Assembly (NCBI GenBank): GCA_034440615.1
Contig: JAOTOM010004793.1
Coordinates: 23,501 to 87,500 of the forward strand
DNA: 64,000 nucleotides
Origin: Ashinkailepas kermadecensis
Taxonomy: Eukaryota; Arthropoda; Thecostraca; Neolepadidae
Direction: 5' to 3'
In this document: positions 45,732 through 58,590 of the stretch, piece by piece
Layout of the letters: every line of letters begins with the position of its first letter
How positions within the stretch are numbered: position 1 is the stretch's first letter
The notes under the pieces: generated by a model
Database searches by the model: none
Seen by the model: only the letters and a program-made list of their open reading frames with translations
Told to the model about the DNA's origin: nothing
Position numbers and translations under genes: made by a program

Positions 45732-45839
45732 CAGTGGCGTCGCCACGGATTTCTTCCAGGGGGGGGGGCAATGTTGATAGGGGGCCTCCTGCTCCCCGAA
45801 AAGGGGCCTCCACTGTGTTAGGGCCTCCTCTTGCTTTTT

Positions 45840-47319
45840 AGGCTCTCAGTATGGTTCCAGAATGGGAACATGATTTCATATTGATGTCTTGTTTGTTCTT
45901 GGCATGGTGCATCATTTACGCAAAGCGCAACAGCAAGAATCATTTTTTTCGCTGAGAACTGAGCCATACCAGGGTATAAATAAGCAAATGTAGATAAATA
46001 CGTCAGTGCCAAAACAAACCAACATCTTTATGCTTTATCGACGAGAAGAATCTTCCCGCTGGCCTCTAGATTGTAGCGAGCCGGTGGGGCTCGTGCTGAG
46101 CATATCTTAAGGATATCTCCCATTGATCAACCCACTTCTATGTCCACCAAGTTTAACTGAATACAGCTAGGTTCATCACTACTGTTAGTCATTCCCACCA
46201 GCTTGATCTCATAAACAAACTTAAACGATCATTTCTCAGTCCTAGGACGACAATTTCGCGAAGGTGACAACGAAAAGTGGATTGAATTGGTTTTCTGATC
46301 GTCATCTTAGGGATTTAAAAAAAAGCATTTGGTGCTGGTGCAAGGCACTTGCACAGAAGCTAAAATAATAAATCCTCCTGACAATGCATAAATAATGCAA
46401 AACCTTAGAATTCCACGCCGTCACGCCCATAGTTATCGCTGTGCTGTACCGTTTTGTAAATTATGTCGTTGAGAAGGTATTGAAGCTGGGAAGCTCTAAT
46501 CATGCAGGCTGTAATCACAGAAGACAACTTTGTAGGAAGAAAATACATTTTACAACATCATTCCTCCCATTTAATATGGGGCATCGGTGTTGTTTTGTAT
46601 GCTTGTGAGGGGAATTTATCCCCGCAAAGTTGGCTTTGCTCCATGGGCGTAAGTTTCTGAAAATTATTGGGGGACCAGTGACGCACCTATATTTGCGTCA
46701 AGTGGAGGGGCCAAACGTATTTGGAGGGGGTTCAACTACTGAATAAAGTCTTCCGATTTCTACCACTATTTTGTCAACGGGGACCTTTTTAAATAAAATA
46801 ATTCGTGATCAACTGAATTATCCTGTGGAGGGGCCTAATCTACTACTATCGTTTCTGATTCGTCGGATTGCAACCCTAGCTCCCCCACCATGTTCGAATG
46901 TATTATTTTGGTATCCCTTGATAAGTCACCTCGCACTGCTGAAATTACACCTACACAAATCACTTTAAAATGCAAAATTTCCCGATTTCAGACATTCCAG
47001 TTCATAGTGCCCGGTCGCCACGACGCCAACGTTAGTGCACGTGCACACCCATCTTGCGCATTCGGCGCATTCGCCACACTTCGTGCGATGCTACGGATTC
47101 TGCTGGGCCTCCTACGCTTTGTTAATTGCTGCCACATGATACACTTGCGCCATATCTGACGTGATAAAATGCTTCGTATGGGCGTTCGCTGCGAAAATTA
47201 TATTAATTAAATTCGATCTTTAGTTCCCTACTTACCATATTTTATGGTGAAGAAATGCGGATACCCGCTGAGCTTTGATGCCCCTCATATCTTTGATTAA
47301 ACATGCTTCCAGGTTGGCT
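45840..47319. other. unique interior of the large TIR element
   Basis: No transposase, zinc finger or other recognisable domain on either strand. Short open frames only. Confidence 0.55.
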
Positions 47320-49250
47320 ACCGAACCGAGGCCCTGCCTGAGTGTACTTCTTTGGACCCGTTTCGTATTTCTTCGTCTACGGATGTGTCTTAGGGCTCCA
47401 ATTCATTTTTGTTATAGGCCCAACGCATTTTCGAAACCCTTGCTCGTTTTAGGGTTTGTTGCTTTTTTTGCGCACCGAATATTTTTTTTTAGTTGTCGGG
47501 GCGCTCCCGGTATATATAGTTATGGCTACAACGCATGTTTTCGGACCCTGCCGCTTTTTGCGAGACTGCGCTGTGAAGGGCCAGTCGCATTTTCGGTCCC
47601 CGTTGTGCTCTTAGGGTCCCGTTGTGTTTATTTGGGGCTTCTGACGCACATTTGTGGGGCCCCAGTACGATTTTTGGGCTTCGGTGCGATTTTTCTGGGT
47701 CCTGGCTCGACTTATAGCGCCCAAGCGCGTGGTTCCGGGACCCAACGCCAGTTATCTGGGCTCAACGCGATTTTTGTGGATCTCTTCCGAATTTCCTTTA
47801 AATTCCGAATCCCGGCCTGATTTTTCGAGTCCCTGGCGCCATGTTTTTGTATCTCACCTCGATTTTCTTCGAGCTCCGGTGTTTTTCGATGCCGTACGCG
47901 ATTTGTCGAGGCATCCGATGACATGTTCGGTGCTCCAGAACCATTGTCCTGACCCGGACTTTTGTGTGCAATCCCTCCTGATTTTTTAGGGCTCCGGCTT
48001 TATTGTTCGGATACCGATGCGACTTTGAGGGTCTCACGGTGCCTATGTGGGGCCCTAGACGCCAATTGTTGGCAGCCCCCACGTTAATTTTTGATGCCCG
48101 GACCAAATTTGTCGTACTACCGACGGGAATTGTGGGTCCGAGCGCGAAAGTTGGTGAGACCGGTTCGAGTTTGCGGGACGCGTTGTACTTAGCTGTGACC
48201 CCAACGCGATCTTGGCGGTTCCTGTTGCAGATTTTCGTGCCTCGAAGCGAGTTTTCTGGGGCCCGCCGTATTTACCTTGAGCCCCTACGTGAATTCTGGT
48301 GGACCGACGCGAATTTTTGTGGCCCCAGCGCGACTTTTTGGGACCTCGGCTCGATTTTTGGGAGCATATCCCTCTTAGGAGGGAGGGGGCATTTGCCCCT
48401 TTGATATGTCACTGCGGCCACCGAAGGACTTTTTTTTCAGCCGATGGCACCTTTCGGAGTATAAATGCCCTCCGGGTAATTTTTTCCGGACCTGTTCTTA
48501 ATTTTCCGGTGCTGGGGTCGATTCGATCGAGTCTCGGTGTGAACTTTTGGACATCGAGTTCTATTTTTGTATAGGTCCTTATGTTATATTTTTGGGTCTT
48601 CGTAGGATTCTTCGGTCTCCAGGTGCGATTTTTTCGTTGCCCTGACACGTTTTTTTCCAGTGCCCAACGGGTTTTTGGGGGGACTTTGACCCGCTTTTTT
48701 GGGGCGCAGAGTGACATTCCGGTTGATAATTGATTTTTTGGGCAGCTGCAACCTTTGGGGTCCAGGTACGACCTTTTTGGTCCCCAGTGAGATTTTCGAG
48801 GGCTGCGACGCGACTTTTTTTGTCCAATGTAATCTTTTGTGTCCCGACGTCATTTGCTTGGATCTTTATCGCAAGTTTTAGCGACCTCGACACTTTGTGG
48901 ATGTCCAATACATTTTGGATGCTTTTGGTGTCATTGTTGGGGCCCCAGAGTGATTATCCATGTCCGGATTGTTTTTCGTTGCCCCGGCTTCATTTGTGTC
49001 CCAATGATACTGTTGGGGAACGGTACGACCTATCGTGCCCCAAGCGTGATTTTCATGGTCCGGGCGTGAATTTTTGGTACCCCTAGGCTCAGCATGATTT
49101 TCAGGGGCCCCGGCCGGATCTTTTTGGGCTCATATCGTGATTTTCAAGTACCCCGGCACGACTCCTGCCATTTCAGGTGCTTCTGGCAAATTATAGACCT
49201 CATCTCGCGTCTTAGGGGTCTCGTCTCATTTCCTGGAGCCTCTTTACCGG
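47320..49250. repeat. old, highly diverged ~30-bp array
   Basis: A long run of loosely repeated CGCGATTTTTGGGGCCCC-like units (for example at 47668, 48325 and 48350) with spacing near 27-35 bp. Divergence is high enough that only the alternation of a T-run with a GGG(C/T)CC block remains. Probably a decayed satellite. Confidence 0.7.
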
Positions 49251-49539
49251 TTTTGGACGTCTTCTCGTGCGTCCTACTTACTCCTCCATATACTTACTCT
49301 CGTGCGTCCTACCTACTCCTCCATATTCAATGGTCCTCCTCTCCCGTTTTGGAGGGCCTCCTCCCACACCCTAGGGCCCCTTTAACATGGCATGGGACTT
49401 CCTCTCATGTTCCAGGGGCATCCTCTGCCAAATTAGGGGCCTTCTGCCACGCCTGCTTTTGCGTCTCCGAAACCTCATCTCATATCCACTGGCTTTCTCT
49501 TCCGTCTTTGGGCCTCCTCTCATTTTCTGAGGTCTCCCT

Positions 49540-51235
49540 TCCGTATTGGGCCTCCTTTGCAATCATGGGGGGCCTCCTTTGCAATCCTGAGGGTCTCCTT
49601 TGCAATCCTGGGGCCGCCTTTGGAATCCTGGGGGCCTCCTTTGCAATCCTGGGGGCCTCCTTTGCAATCATGTGGGCCTCCTTCGCAATCCTGAAGGCCT
49701 CCTTTGCAATCCTGAGGACCTCCTTTGCATTCCTGGGGGCCTCCTTTGCAATCCTGGAGTCCTTTGCAATCCTGGGGGCCTCCTTTGCAATCCTGGGGTC
49801 TCATTTGCAACCCTGGGGCCTCCTTTGCAATCCTGGGGGGCCTCCTTTGCAACCCTGTGGGCCTCCTTCGCATTCCTGAGGGTCTCCTTTGCAATCCTGG
49901 GGCCTCCTTTGCAATCCTGGAGGCCTCCTTTGCAACCCGGTGGGCCTCCTTCGCAATCCTGAGGGCCTCCTTTGCAATCCTGGGGGCTCCTTTGCAATCC
50001 TGGAGGTCTCCTTTGCAATCTTGGGGGTCTCCTTTGCAATCCTGGGGCCTACTTTGCAATCATGGGGCCTCCTTTGCATTCCTGGGGGCCTCCTGTGCAA
50101 TCCTGGAGTCCTCCTTTGTAATCCTGGTGGCCTCCTTTGTAATCATGGGGCCTCCTTTGCAATCCTGGGGGCCTCCTTTGTAATCCTGGGGGCCTCCTTT
50201 GTAATCCTGGAGGCCTCCTTTGCAATCCTGGAGTCCTCCTTTGCAAAGCTGGGGGCCTCCTTTGCAATCTTGGGGGTCTCCTTTGCAATCCTGGGGCCTC
50301 CTTTGCAATCATGGGGCCTCCTTTGCATTCCTGGGGGCCTCCTTTGCAATCCTGGAGTCCTCCTTTGTAATCCTGGTGGCCTCCTTTGTAATCCTGGGGC
50401 CTCCTTTGCAATCCTGGGGGCCTCCTTTGTAATCCTGGGGGCCTCCTTTGTAATCCTGGAGGCCTCCTTTGCAATTCTGGGGGCCTCCTTTGCATTCCTG
50501 GGGGCCTCCTTTGCAATCCTGGAGTCCTCCTTTGCAAACCTGGGGGCCTCCTTTGCAATCCTGGGGGCCTCCTTTGCAACCTGGGGGCCTCCTTTGCAAT
50601 CCTGGGGCCTCCTTTTCAATCTTGGGGCCTCCTTTGTAATCATGGAGGCCTCCTTTGCAATCCTGGGGGCCTCCTTTGCAATCCTGGGGGCCTCCTTTGC
50701 ATTCCTGGGGGCCTCCTTTGCATTCCTGGAGTCCTCCTTTGCAAACCTGGGGGCCTCCTTTGCAATCCTGGGGGCCTCCTTTGCAATCCTGGGGCCTCCT
50801 TTGCAATCATGGGGCCTCCTTTGCAATCCTGGGGCCTCATTTGCAATCCTGGAATCCTTCTTTGTAATCCTGGTGGCCTCTTTTGTAATCATGGGGCCTC
50901 CTTTGCAATCCTGGGGGCCTCCTTTTCAATCCTGGGGGCCTCCTTTGTAATCCTGAGGGCATCCTTTGTAATCCTGGAGGCATCCTTTGCAATTCTGGGG
51001 CCTCCTTTGCATTCCTGGGGGCCTCCTTTGCAATCCTGGAGTCCTCCTTTGCAATCTTGGGGGCCTCCTTTGCAATCCTGGGGGCCTCCTTTTCAATCTT
51101 GGGGGCCTCCTTTGTAATCCTGGGGGCCTCTTTTTCAATCTTGGGGGCCTCCTTTATAATCCTGGAGGCCTCCTTTGCAATCCTGGGGGCCTCCTTTGCA
51201 ATCCTGGGGGCCTCCTTTGCATTCCTGGGGGCCTC
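49540..51235. repeat. 21-bp tandem array
   Basis: About 80 units of GGGGGCCTCCTTTGCAATCC plus T, with ordered variants (GTAATC, GCATTC, GGAGTCCTCC). Larger blocks recur, for example 50140-50240 and 50400-50530. All six frames stay mostly open as 7-residue repeats (such as GLLCNPG); no protein is inferred. Confidence 0.96.
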
Positions 51236-51490
51236 CGTGCCAATTGTTGGCACTCTCTTGATTTCTGGGGCCTCCTATCCTCTCCTAGGTGACTCCTTCT
51301 TCAAATTTGGGGCCTCCTCTCACGTCTTGGATGCATCTTCTCGTGTCTCGTCGGCTTCATTGCTCACTTTTTTCCTGTGCATTTCCGGATAGGGGCCTCC
51401 TCAAATTTCAGAGGGGGCGGCGCCCCCCCCAGTTTCACGGCAGGGGGGGGGGCGACTGCCCCCTCTGCCCCCCCGGTGGCGACGCCCTTG

Positions 51491-51600
51491 CTCTCGACTT
51501 GCGAACCGCACCGGAGCGCATTCCCACAACAGGCCACACCCTCGACTTGCGAACCGCACCGGAGCGCGCTGCCACGGCAGGCCGGCATCACAGCGACGGC
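51491..51600. repeat. right part of the split 48/63-bp array
   Basis: Begins with the second copy of the 8-bp target duplication and continues the array broken at 45731: ACCGGAGCGC at 51510 and 51558 are 48 bp apart. The last unit (51570-51640) fades out. Confidence 0.9.
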
Positions 51601-51698
51601 TCGTTCGTCTCAGTACCGCGCGCCCGTCTGTTCCCTGGGCGCTCGTGCGGGAAAATTCTGCGAATGTAATCGTTCATGTGCCGCACGCAGCGGCCTGC

Positions 51699-51871
51699 GA
51701 GAGCCATTGGCCACTGACCCTTGAACGCGGTGGATATCGCCGTTGGACATCACTGCGAGAGCCATTGGCCACTGACCCTTGACCGCGGTGGATATCGCCG
51801 TTGGACATCACTGCGAGAGCCATTGGCCACTGACCCTTGAACGCGGTGGATATCGCCGTTGGGCATCACTT
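51699..51871. repeat. 58-bp tandem repeat, 3 copies
   Basis: Units start at 51699, 51757 and 51815 with GAGAGCCATTGGCCACTGAC, nearly identical. Confidence 0.95.
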
Positions 51872-53977
51872 GGCCATTTATGCGCCGTGGCCAGCCCGGC
51901 TATGTACTTTCCCGCCGAAGGCTGAAGCTGAATGCAGTGCTTTCTACGGCCGACGTGGAAAATTAAGCCGAGATTTAGTGCCAGTGATGCAGTATATAAG
52001 ACGCACAGCCTCTTTTAATTTATTTGCCTTAAGCTCGTGACCTGTGGGATCGTGGCGACAAACACAAATTGTTTGTCAACCCTCGCAGTAAGAAGGGCGG
52101 GGATAATTTTATCCCTTCTTCAGGTTACTTTTAAGATAACTCCTAAATGATTCAAGATATCACTTTATATTTTGGCATGCCCTGCCGTTAATTAATGGGC
52201 ACATATTTTCGGGGGAAAACTAAAAACAATGGATTCCTTTTCGGCGCATTTGACCACCAGGACATACCAAGAGCAACGCCAGCATCTGATACCAATTAAT
52301 CGCGGGCGGACTCGGCAACATCACCTGTAGAATTTCAGCTCACGGCATTTCGATAAAAACAGAACGCTTCATCGACTAAGGGTCGCGGCAGCTGGTTAGT
52401 TATTCGGGCTTGAGCGTCCTTAAACCCAGCTAACTAACTAACTAGCCAACGAGCTATCGCGACTCTTCCGAAAGAATGGAGGTCCAGATGTCACGGATGT
52501 CCGAATGTCACGCAGCTAGGACAAGTCAAAGTCAGGGGAAATACTTGCCTCGTTACGTTTTATGCGTTCTTTGCAGCATTTAACATTAAAATGTTGTGGA
52601 TTGTTTGCTCAAAACTTACATATTAGTGCACGCAAATGATCTTATAATAAATTAAGCAATTGAGATCAGGTTCAACAGGATTGTGGTTGGAAAACTGCTT
52701 GTGTGTTTACTACCACAAAATAACACATTCGACAAACCGAGTATTGGGAAATGATATCATCATGGTTCCAAGTTCGAAATAAATATCGGTGTATTCCAGG
52801 CGCCCTGGAGGGATACGGACAGCTGCAGAATATACATGAGTAAATCAGGGCATACAGGGTGGTTTTTCGCGCCTATTTTCTTCCTAATATAAGTAGGATG
52901 AGGAAATGTTAGCTTAAAATGTTGATTGTAACAACAATGGAAAACTTTTAAAATAACAAAAATGTTTATAACGTATTGTCAACAAGGAGGACAACATTTG
53001 GCCTTTTGTTGGTTGTACGCTCATTGTAGCTTCCACATCACGATCTGCTTCGGACCTCGTTAGCTTCAACAGTTCATCACGTGTTCCCTGGTACGTGCCC
53101 TTGGTCTGATCGACGACCTTGTACGTGACTTCGAGTCAGACCACTTCTTTAGCTTGTGCATCGATATTGAACTATCAAATCACATTTGCTTCACGATCAG
53201 GGCCTGGCAATTTCGTTGTTGTCTGAGGGCAGCCCTAGCATTGACCTCCTTGACCTGACCTGGAAGGCCAGCCAAATGAGATGCACAAAAGTGTCCGAGT
53301 AACTCTGCAAGATCGAGGAAGGATGGAGCGAGATCATGCTGTTAGCATATATTCCTCTGCTAGCTTAGATTGCTTGGATTATTCTACTGTTTTTTTACAC
53401 CATGTTTCACCTCACGACGTGCAAAGTCGGCCAGGTCACGATAAGCCCTCTGAATTCATACCACGCCTGGAAGGCAATTGCTAGGAATGAAGTTCAAAGA
53501 CTAAGGGAGACTAATCGCCGATTTGGTATTCCGACATTCGGCATCAGAATTAATATTGGGAGAATGTCGCGCGTGGCCAATAACGTCACTTCTACGGGAC
53601 GGGTATCAATGAGACGCCATTGTGGCAGAATATGTCACAACCGCAAGTTGTTATTCACACGGGCACGGCAACCGCACCACAACAGTCGAAGCTACCAATT
53701 CAGGAAAACAAAACCAATTCCAAGCATTTCTCCAGAAATGAAGCCGTAGCTCAGTGATATGACATGAATTGACCATTTTGTACCACAAGATCTGCAACGC
53801 ACTATCGGTGGCGATATCGAATGGTAGCGCGTTGCTACTCGCCGCTTCTTTGGGCCGCAGAAATGGCTTACGAGGCGTCCCATTCTCCCGCTGTGAAAGG
53901 CTGCTGATCCCGCGCCTGAAAGTACGATTACTATTGAGTCACGTGCTTTTACAAAACCGTGGTTTAGCAGTATATAT
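51872..53977. other. 2.1 kb unique DNA, no gene recognised
   Basis: AT-rich. A short GTTAGTTA.T/AACTAACTAACTAG inverted motif lies at 52394-52443. No exon, RNA gene or element domain recognised on either strand. Confidence 0.5.
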
Positions 53978-54009
53978 GTTAATCGCACGGTTGCAAGCGT
54001 GCGATTAAC
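53978..54009. repeat. perfect 12-bp inverted repeat, 8-base loop
   Basis: GTTAATCGCACG (53978-53989) and CGTGCGATTAAC (53998-54009) are exact reverse complements. A third, imperfect copy of the arm (CTTAATCGTACGG) follows at about 54026. Confidence 0.88.
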
Positions 54010-56709
54010 CAGCCAACCGATTGGTCTTAATCGTACGGTGTAATAACCTTTATAGAATACGGTAGCTGAGTGCAATGACCTTCATGGACAGTGTATTTAA
54101 TATGTATTCCCCACCACTGCACGGGCGGTTGAACAGGAACACAAATTCACGTGAAAGCTGGCATGGGCCAAACTGATTAAACCTCTCTAAGTGGAACATC
54201 TTATTTATTTAAACTACAAGCCACAAGCGAGTGGTTGAAATATAATGTTGCACCCCTCCGGTGTAATATATAATAACGAGGTAACTGCACAAATATATTC
54301 GCCCACAATGTGTCATCGTTTTTCCTTCTACAAGGACCGCTATGTCCCTAACTTTGAATAAAACCCAAGATTGAAAACCAATCGTTTAACCAATCGTTAA
54401 CTTCTCAAGTCGCAATGACAGCTAGGTAACCATTCTTTTCATTGGAAATATATGCTCTGAAAGAAACTTGGGATGCTGTCTTGCACAACATGGTGTTGTA
54501 TATCGCACGATAAGACAAATAATTGGTGAATCAGTGGCAATTTCTTTACACAGTGTCTTTACAAAGAGATACTACTTACAAATCACTGAGATTACTTTCC
54601 TCTGCGTCCTCCGTGGTCGGAATCGGAACTTCTCGATGGGTCGCGCATGTGAGCAGGCTCCATTTGCAACCGTCTGCTAAAAAAAAAACAGGAACAAGGC
54701 AGGGAATGAGATTTGAGCCGATTGTCAGGCAGCATGTTTTCGCTCAGTGTTACGCGTGCCACAGCACCACAATTGCAGCGTATCGCCCTCCCGAGCCCTC
54801 CGAACCTTCCCATCTTGATGCCTGTGACCTTCCTGCCCGGCCCTCTCCGGCGTCTGCGCTGCAGACTATCGTGTGCGCTCGTGTGGGTGCGTGCCGCCAA
54901 GGCCACTTCTTCCGACACTTCTGTAGTGATGCTGCTTTGTGAAGAGCATCCTCCCTCCAACAGTTGATTCATTGCCGTCAACAATGCGGTTGTAACGAGA
55001 GGTTCTCAAACGTGATGAAGACCTTCGGGGGATTCAGTTTTCCGTTGGTAGTGCAGCCATGTAAAGATCGACGGCATGCCAAAACATAGGGTGTGTCCCA
55101 CTGTGTACCTTGTCAGGGGGTGAGGTGTAATGGAAATATTTGACGAACAAAAGGGAATGAGTCGAAAATTTAGACTATCGAGCAGATCAGTCAGCTCACC
55201 GCTTAGCTTCTCGAGGCGGCGCCAGTGTCACAGCAACGCTATTGCCATAGCAACTACAATGCAATTGCCGTAGGTGACCGATGACATGTGTTGCTGCTGC
55301 TTCACCGGACACCCGCTGTTTGTCATGTGGCCAGTGCACGGAGTTGGTGTCTGGCGCCTGGTGGCGACTGGACATTCCTCGGACAGCACCGCATTCGGCG
55401 GGTAAGATGGCAAGCTATAGACTAATAGGAAGATGAACAGATTGAATATCAGTGCAAGGCGGTAGGCGGTGGTAAAAATCGGACGTGTATGAACGAAACG
55501 GGAACTTCGATGCGATGCAGCTCAGAGTCTGTAGAAGATACAATGAAACGTAGGAATATAGTATTGTATCGGTTAATACAGTGTATAAAATACCTGCTTT
55601 GTTCAAAGATATGCAATCACGCGATGCTTTGCAGTGCATGTCCCGAAACGTCGATTGATTGCTTCACCTTCCAGCACCGATTCGCTTAGCCGATTGATTA
55701 GATTGACGAAGAAGAGGGGACGGCAGAGTTCTCAAATTAAAACTGATTGCCAAGGGAGTTCCCTATTTTGTCCCTCGATTTGGACGCTCAAGAAACCCCC
55801 CCATCCTCACAACCTAAAAAACCATTTGATCTGATGCTGGTTATCAGTTCCACCTTCTCCTCGAATTGGCAGAGTAGAGAGTGAAATTCCGTATCCTTCA
55901 TAATGTGAGGGAACTCCCAGCCGTTTCTCATCGGTGGTAAAACCATGCTTTTCCAGGGAGCATTGACCAGTGACGGGGTACACTGCCTATTGTCTTTTTC
56001 ACAATAGTGAAGGCGCGCTTATGCAAGGCTGCACGTGAATCAATTCTACGTTCGGAAGGTTTATAAGCAGCTGATATTCACCCTGACAGTGGCCGATGTA
56101 CCAGACTGCAATGCATGCCGGGCTTGTTATTTTCTCCATCAGCGGCATACATTGGCAATAGTATGTTAATGGATTACTTACACTACATGTCCTACTATCT
56201 ATTGGACATCTTGGACATTGATCTCACCCCTACGCATTATTTCACCATTTCATTTCGTAGCCATGGAAAAACAATGATCCATCATCTATTTTCATTCACA
56301 GTGACAGTCTGATTCTGATGCCGTGGGTCAGTTCACCAAAGAGCAAAGATCAGAGTAGTATTGCCAGGTCATGGAGGAGGAGAATCATGTTAGTTTCTTT
56401 ATTAGTTTTTTTTTCAGTTTCTTCATTCAGCTGTATTGATTCATAGTTAGCTTGACATTGCTAACAAGAAGTAATATGATCCACCTTGACTGAACAATTA
56501 ACATGTTGAAAGGCGGAAAAAGGTATCGAAACGTTAACAAGTGCAAATCAATGATTTCCTGTATCAATATAATCACATTGATAGCATAACAGAAGTGAAA
56601 TGACTTAGCTACGCTCCAGCCACAACAGCTACTAGTATCGGGCGTCTATGAGGGCTCTGAGGAGCGACGGCAAACAATACAAGCACGGTACAGTCGAATC
56701 TCCATTCAA
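54010..56709. other. 2.7 kb unique DNA, no gene recognised
   Basis: Contains an A-run at 54680-54689 and two CGAAACG motifs (55648 and 56528) like those often seen near retroelement 3' ends, but with no domain to support an element. No exon is recognised. Confidence 0.5.
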
Positions 56710-57580
56710 ACCAGTGATGGGCGCACTGCTTTTAGTGTCTTTGCAGTTGCGCTCCTCCATATCAGTGACGGTCGCATTGCCTGAGTGTCTACAGTCGCGC
56801 GCCTCCATATCAGTGATGGTCGCATTGCCTGAGTGTCTACAGTTGCGCTCCTCCATATCAGTGATGGTCGCATTGCCTGAGTGTCTACAGTTGCGCTCCT
56901 CCATATCAGTGATGGTCGCATTGCCTGAGTGTCTACAGTCGCGCGCCTCCATATCAGTGATGGTCGCATTGCCTGAGTGTCTACAGTTGCGCTCCTCCAT
57001 ATCAGTGATGGTCGCATTGCCTGAGTGTCTACAGTCGCGCGCCTCCATATCAGTGATGGTCGCATTGCCTGAGTGTCTACAGTCGCGCGCCTCCATATCA
57101 GTGATGGTCGCATTGCCTGAGTGTCTACAGTCGCGCGCCTCCATATCAGTGATGGTCGCATTGCCTGAGTGTCTACAGTTGCGCTCCTCCATATCAGTGA
57201 TGGTCGCATTGCCTGAGTGTCTACAGTCGCGCGCCTCCATATCAGTGATGGTCGCATTGCCTGAGTGTCTACAGTTGCGCTCCTCCATATCAGTGATGGT
57301 CGCATTGCCTGAGTGTCTACAGTCGCGCGCCTCCATATCAGTGATGGTCGCATTGCCTGAGTGTCTACAGTTGCGCTCCTCCATATCAGTGATGGTCGCA
57401 TTGCCTGAGTGTCTACAGTCGCGCGCCTCCATATCAGTGATGGTCGCATTGCCTGAGTGTCTACAGTCGCGCGCCTCCATATCAGTGATGGTCGCATTGC
57501 CTGAGTGTCTACAGTCGCGCGCCTCCATATCAGTGATGGGCCTGCCTTGAGGGGCCATGCAGTCGCGCGCCTGAGCTAAT
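56710..57580. repeat. 48-bp tandem array with two unit types
   Basis: About 18 units of CTCCATATCAGTGATGGTCG then CATTGCCTGAGTGTCTACAG and a variable octamer. Two types differ at that octamer: TCGCGCGC (A) and TTGCGCTC (B). From right to left the order is AAABABABAAABABBAB. Units within a type are almost identical. The frames are open on both strands (~300 codons, 16-residue repeat such as ARDCRHSGNATITDME), with no signal peptide or domain. Confidence 0.95.
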
Positions 57581-58191
57581 GTGATTTATAATGTGGAACG
57601 TTCACCAAGTTGTATTATTAAAAGCAGAAATACAAATGTCATCCCTCCTTGGGACTGAAGGCGGTTGCCCGGAGCGCTAACAAGCCGCAACACAACTGAG
57701 TTAAGGGGATGGGTGGTGAACGCTGGCTGCCGTGGCCGTGCGTACAGCAGGCTCACTGTCGCCACTTACAATTACGCCGATGCCGCAATCGGCGGTTAGC
57801 TGCTCGTGCGTGGCAACGTCGCCGCAAATTCCCTTCATTGGACAGTACTTCATTGAGAGTACTTCGGGCGAAATATTGTGATGAAAGTTGGTAAATATTA
57901 AATGCAAAGAGTAGTTAGGGCTCTTGGTGGTAAATTAGAACTTGAAATAATTTATTACATCGTGGAACGCTGTAAAACTCTGCCTTGGAACACATATTAT
58001 ACCCACTTCATGAAGATGACTAGGATGAACATGTGGGACAATACAAATTAAGAGAACACATCTGAATCGGGATGAAAACAGAATGTATAGCGATGTATGA
58101 AAAAGTGCTTACGGTTTCAAAATCGTGGCGAGGAACCTTTATACCATATGCACAGCAGAAGACTCACTCTGTCTTCGCCTGGCTCGTAATC
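57581..58191. other. unique DNA, no gene seen
   Basis: No recognised feature. Confidence 0.55.
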
Positions 58192-58590
58192 AGTGGTAGA
58201 CAAAGTAGACAGGTCAGTGGTAGACATAGTAGACAGATCAGTGATAGACATAGTAGACAGGTCAGTGGTAGACATAGTAGACAGGTCCGTGGTAGACATG
58301 GTGGACAGGTCAGTAGTAGATATAGTAGACAGGTCAGTGGTAGACATAGTAGACAGGTCCGTGGTAGACATGGTGGACAGGTCAGTAGTAGATATAGTAG
58401 ACAGGTCAGTGGTAGACATAGTAGACAGGTCCGTGGTAGACATGGTGGACAGGTCAGTAGTAGATATAGTAGACAGGTCAGTGGTAGACATAGTAGACAG
58501 GTCCGTGGTAGACATGGTGGACAGGTCAGTAGTAGATATAGTAGACAGGTCAGTGGTAGACATAGTAGACAGGTCGGTAGTAGACGTAGG
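58192..58590. repeat. 24-bp tandem array with 72-bp higher-order repeat
   Basis: About 17 units of AGACAGGTCAGTGGTAGACA plus TAGT. A three-unit block containing AGGTCCGTGG recurs every 72 bp (58283, 58355, 58427, 58499) with no visible mismatches. Confidence 0.96.

Larger units (their letters stand above)
45732..51490. mobile_element. 5.76-kb non-autonomous element with hAT-like ends and 8-bp target duplication
   Basis: The left end is CAGTGGCGTCGCCACGG. The right end read inward on the minus strand is CAAGGGCGTCGCCACCG, identical at 14 of 17 positions. It is flanked by a perfect 8-bp direct repeat, CTCTCGAC, at 45724-45731 and 51491-51498; 8 bp is the hallmark of hAT transposition. Removing the element and one duplication restores the host array in exact phase: the next ACCGGAG falls 48 bp after the one at 45695. 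No transposase or other domain was found. The interior has ~1.5 kb of AT-rich unique DNA, an old ~30-bp array and a 21-bp array. GGGGCCTCC motifs occur near both ends. Confidence 0.85.

Noticed and set aside
49520..51292. Many overlapping open frames of 7-residue repeats in all six frames
   Set aside because: Direct outcome of a 21-bp repeat lacking stop codons; no protein evidence.
52795..52820. GCGCCCTGGAGGG resembling the end of the TTAA elements
   Set aside because: The match is 13 bp only, with no TTAA next to it and no further similarity.
54590..54790. Possible minus-strand tRNA-like SINE (degenerate B-box-like CGGCTCAAATCTC)
   Set aside because: No A box, clear body or second copy was found in the window; the evidence is too weak.
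55630..55690. CCCGAAACGTCG motif as seen near Penelope-like elements
   Set aside because: No reverse transcriptase, GIY-YIG domain or hammerhead core is nearby.
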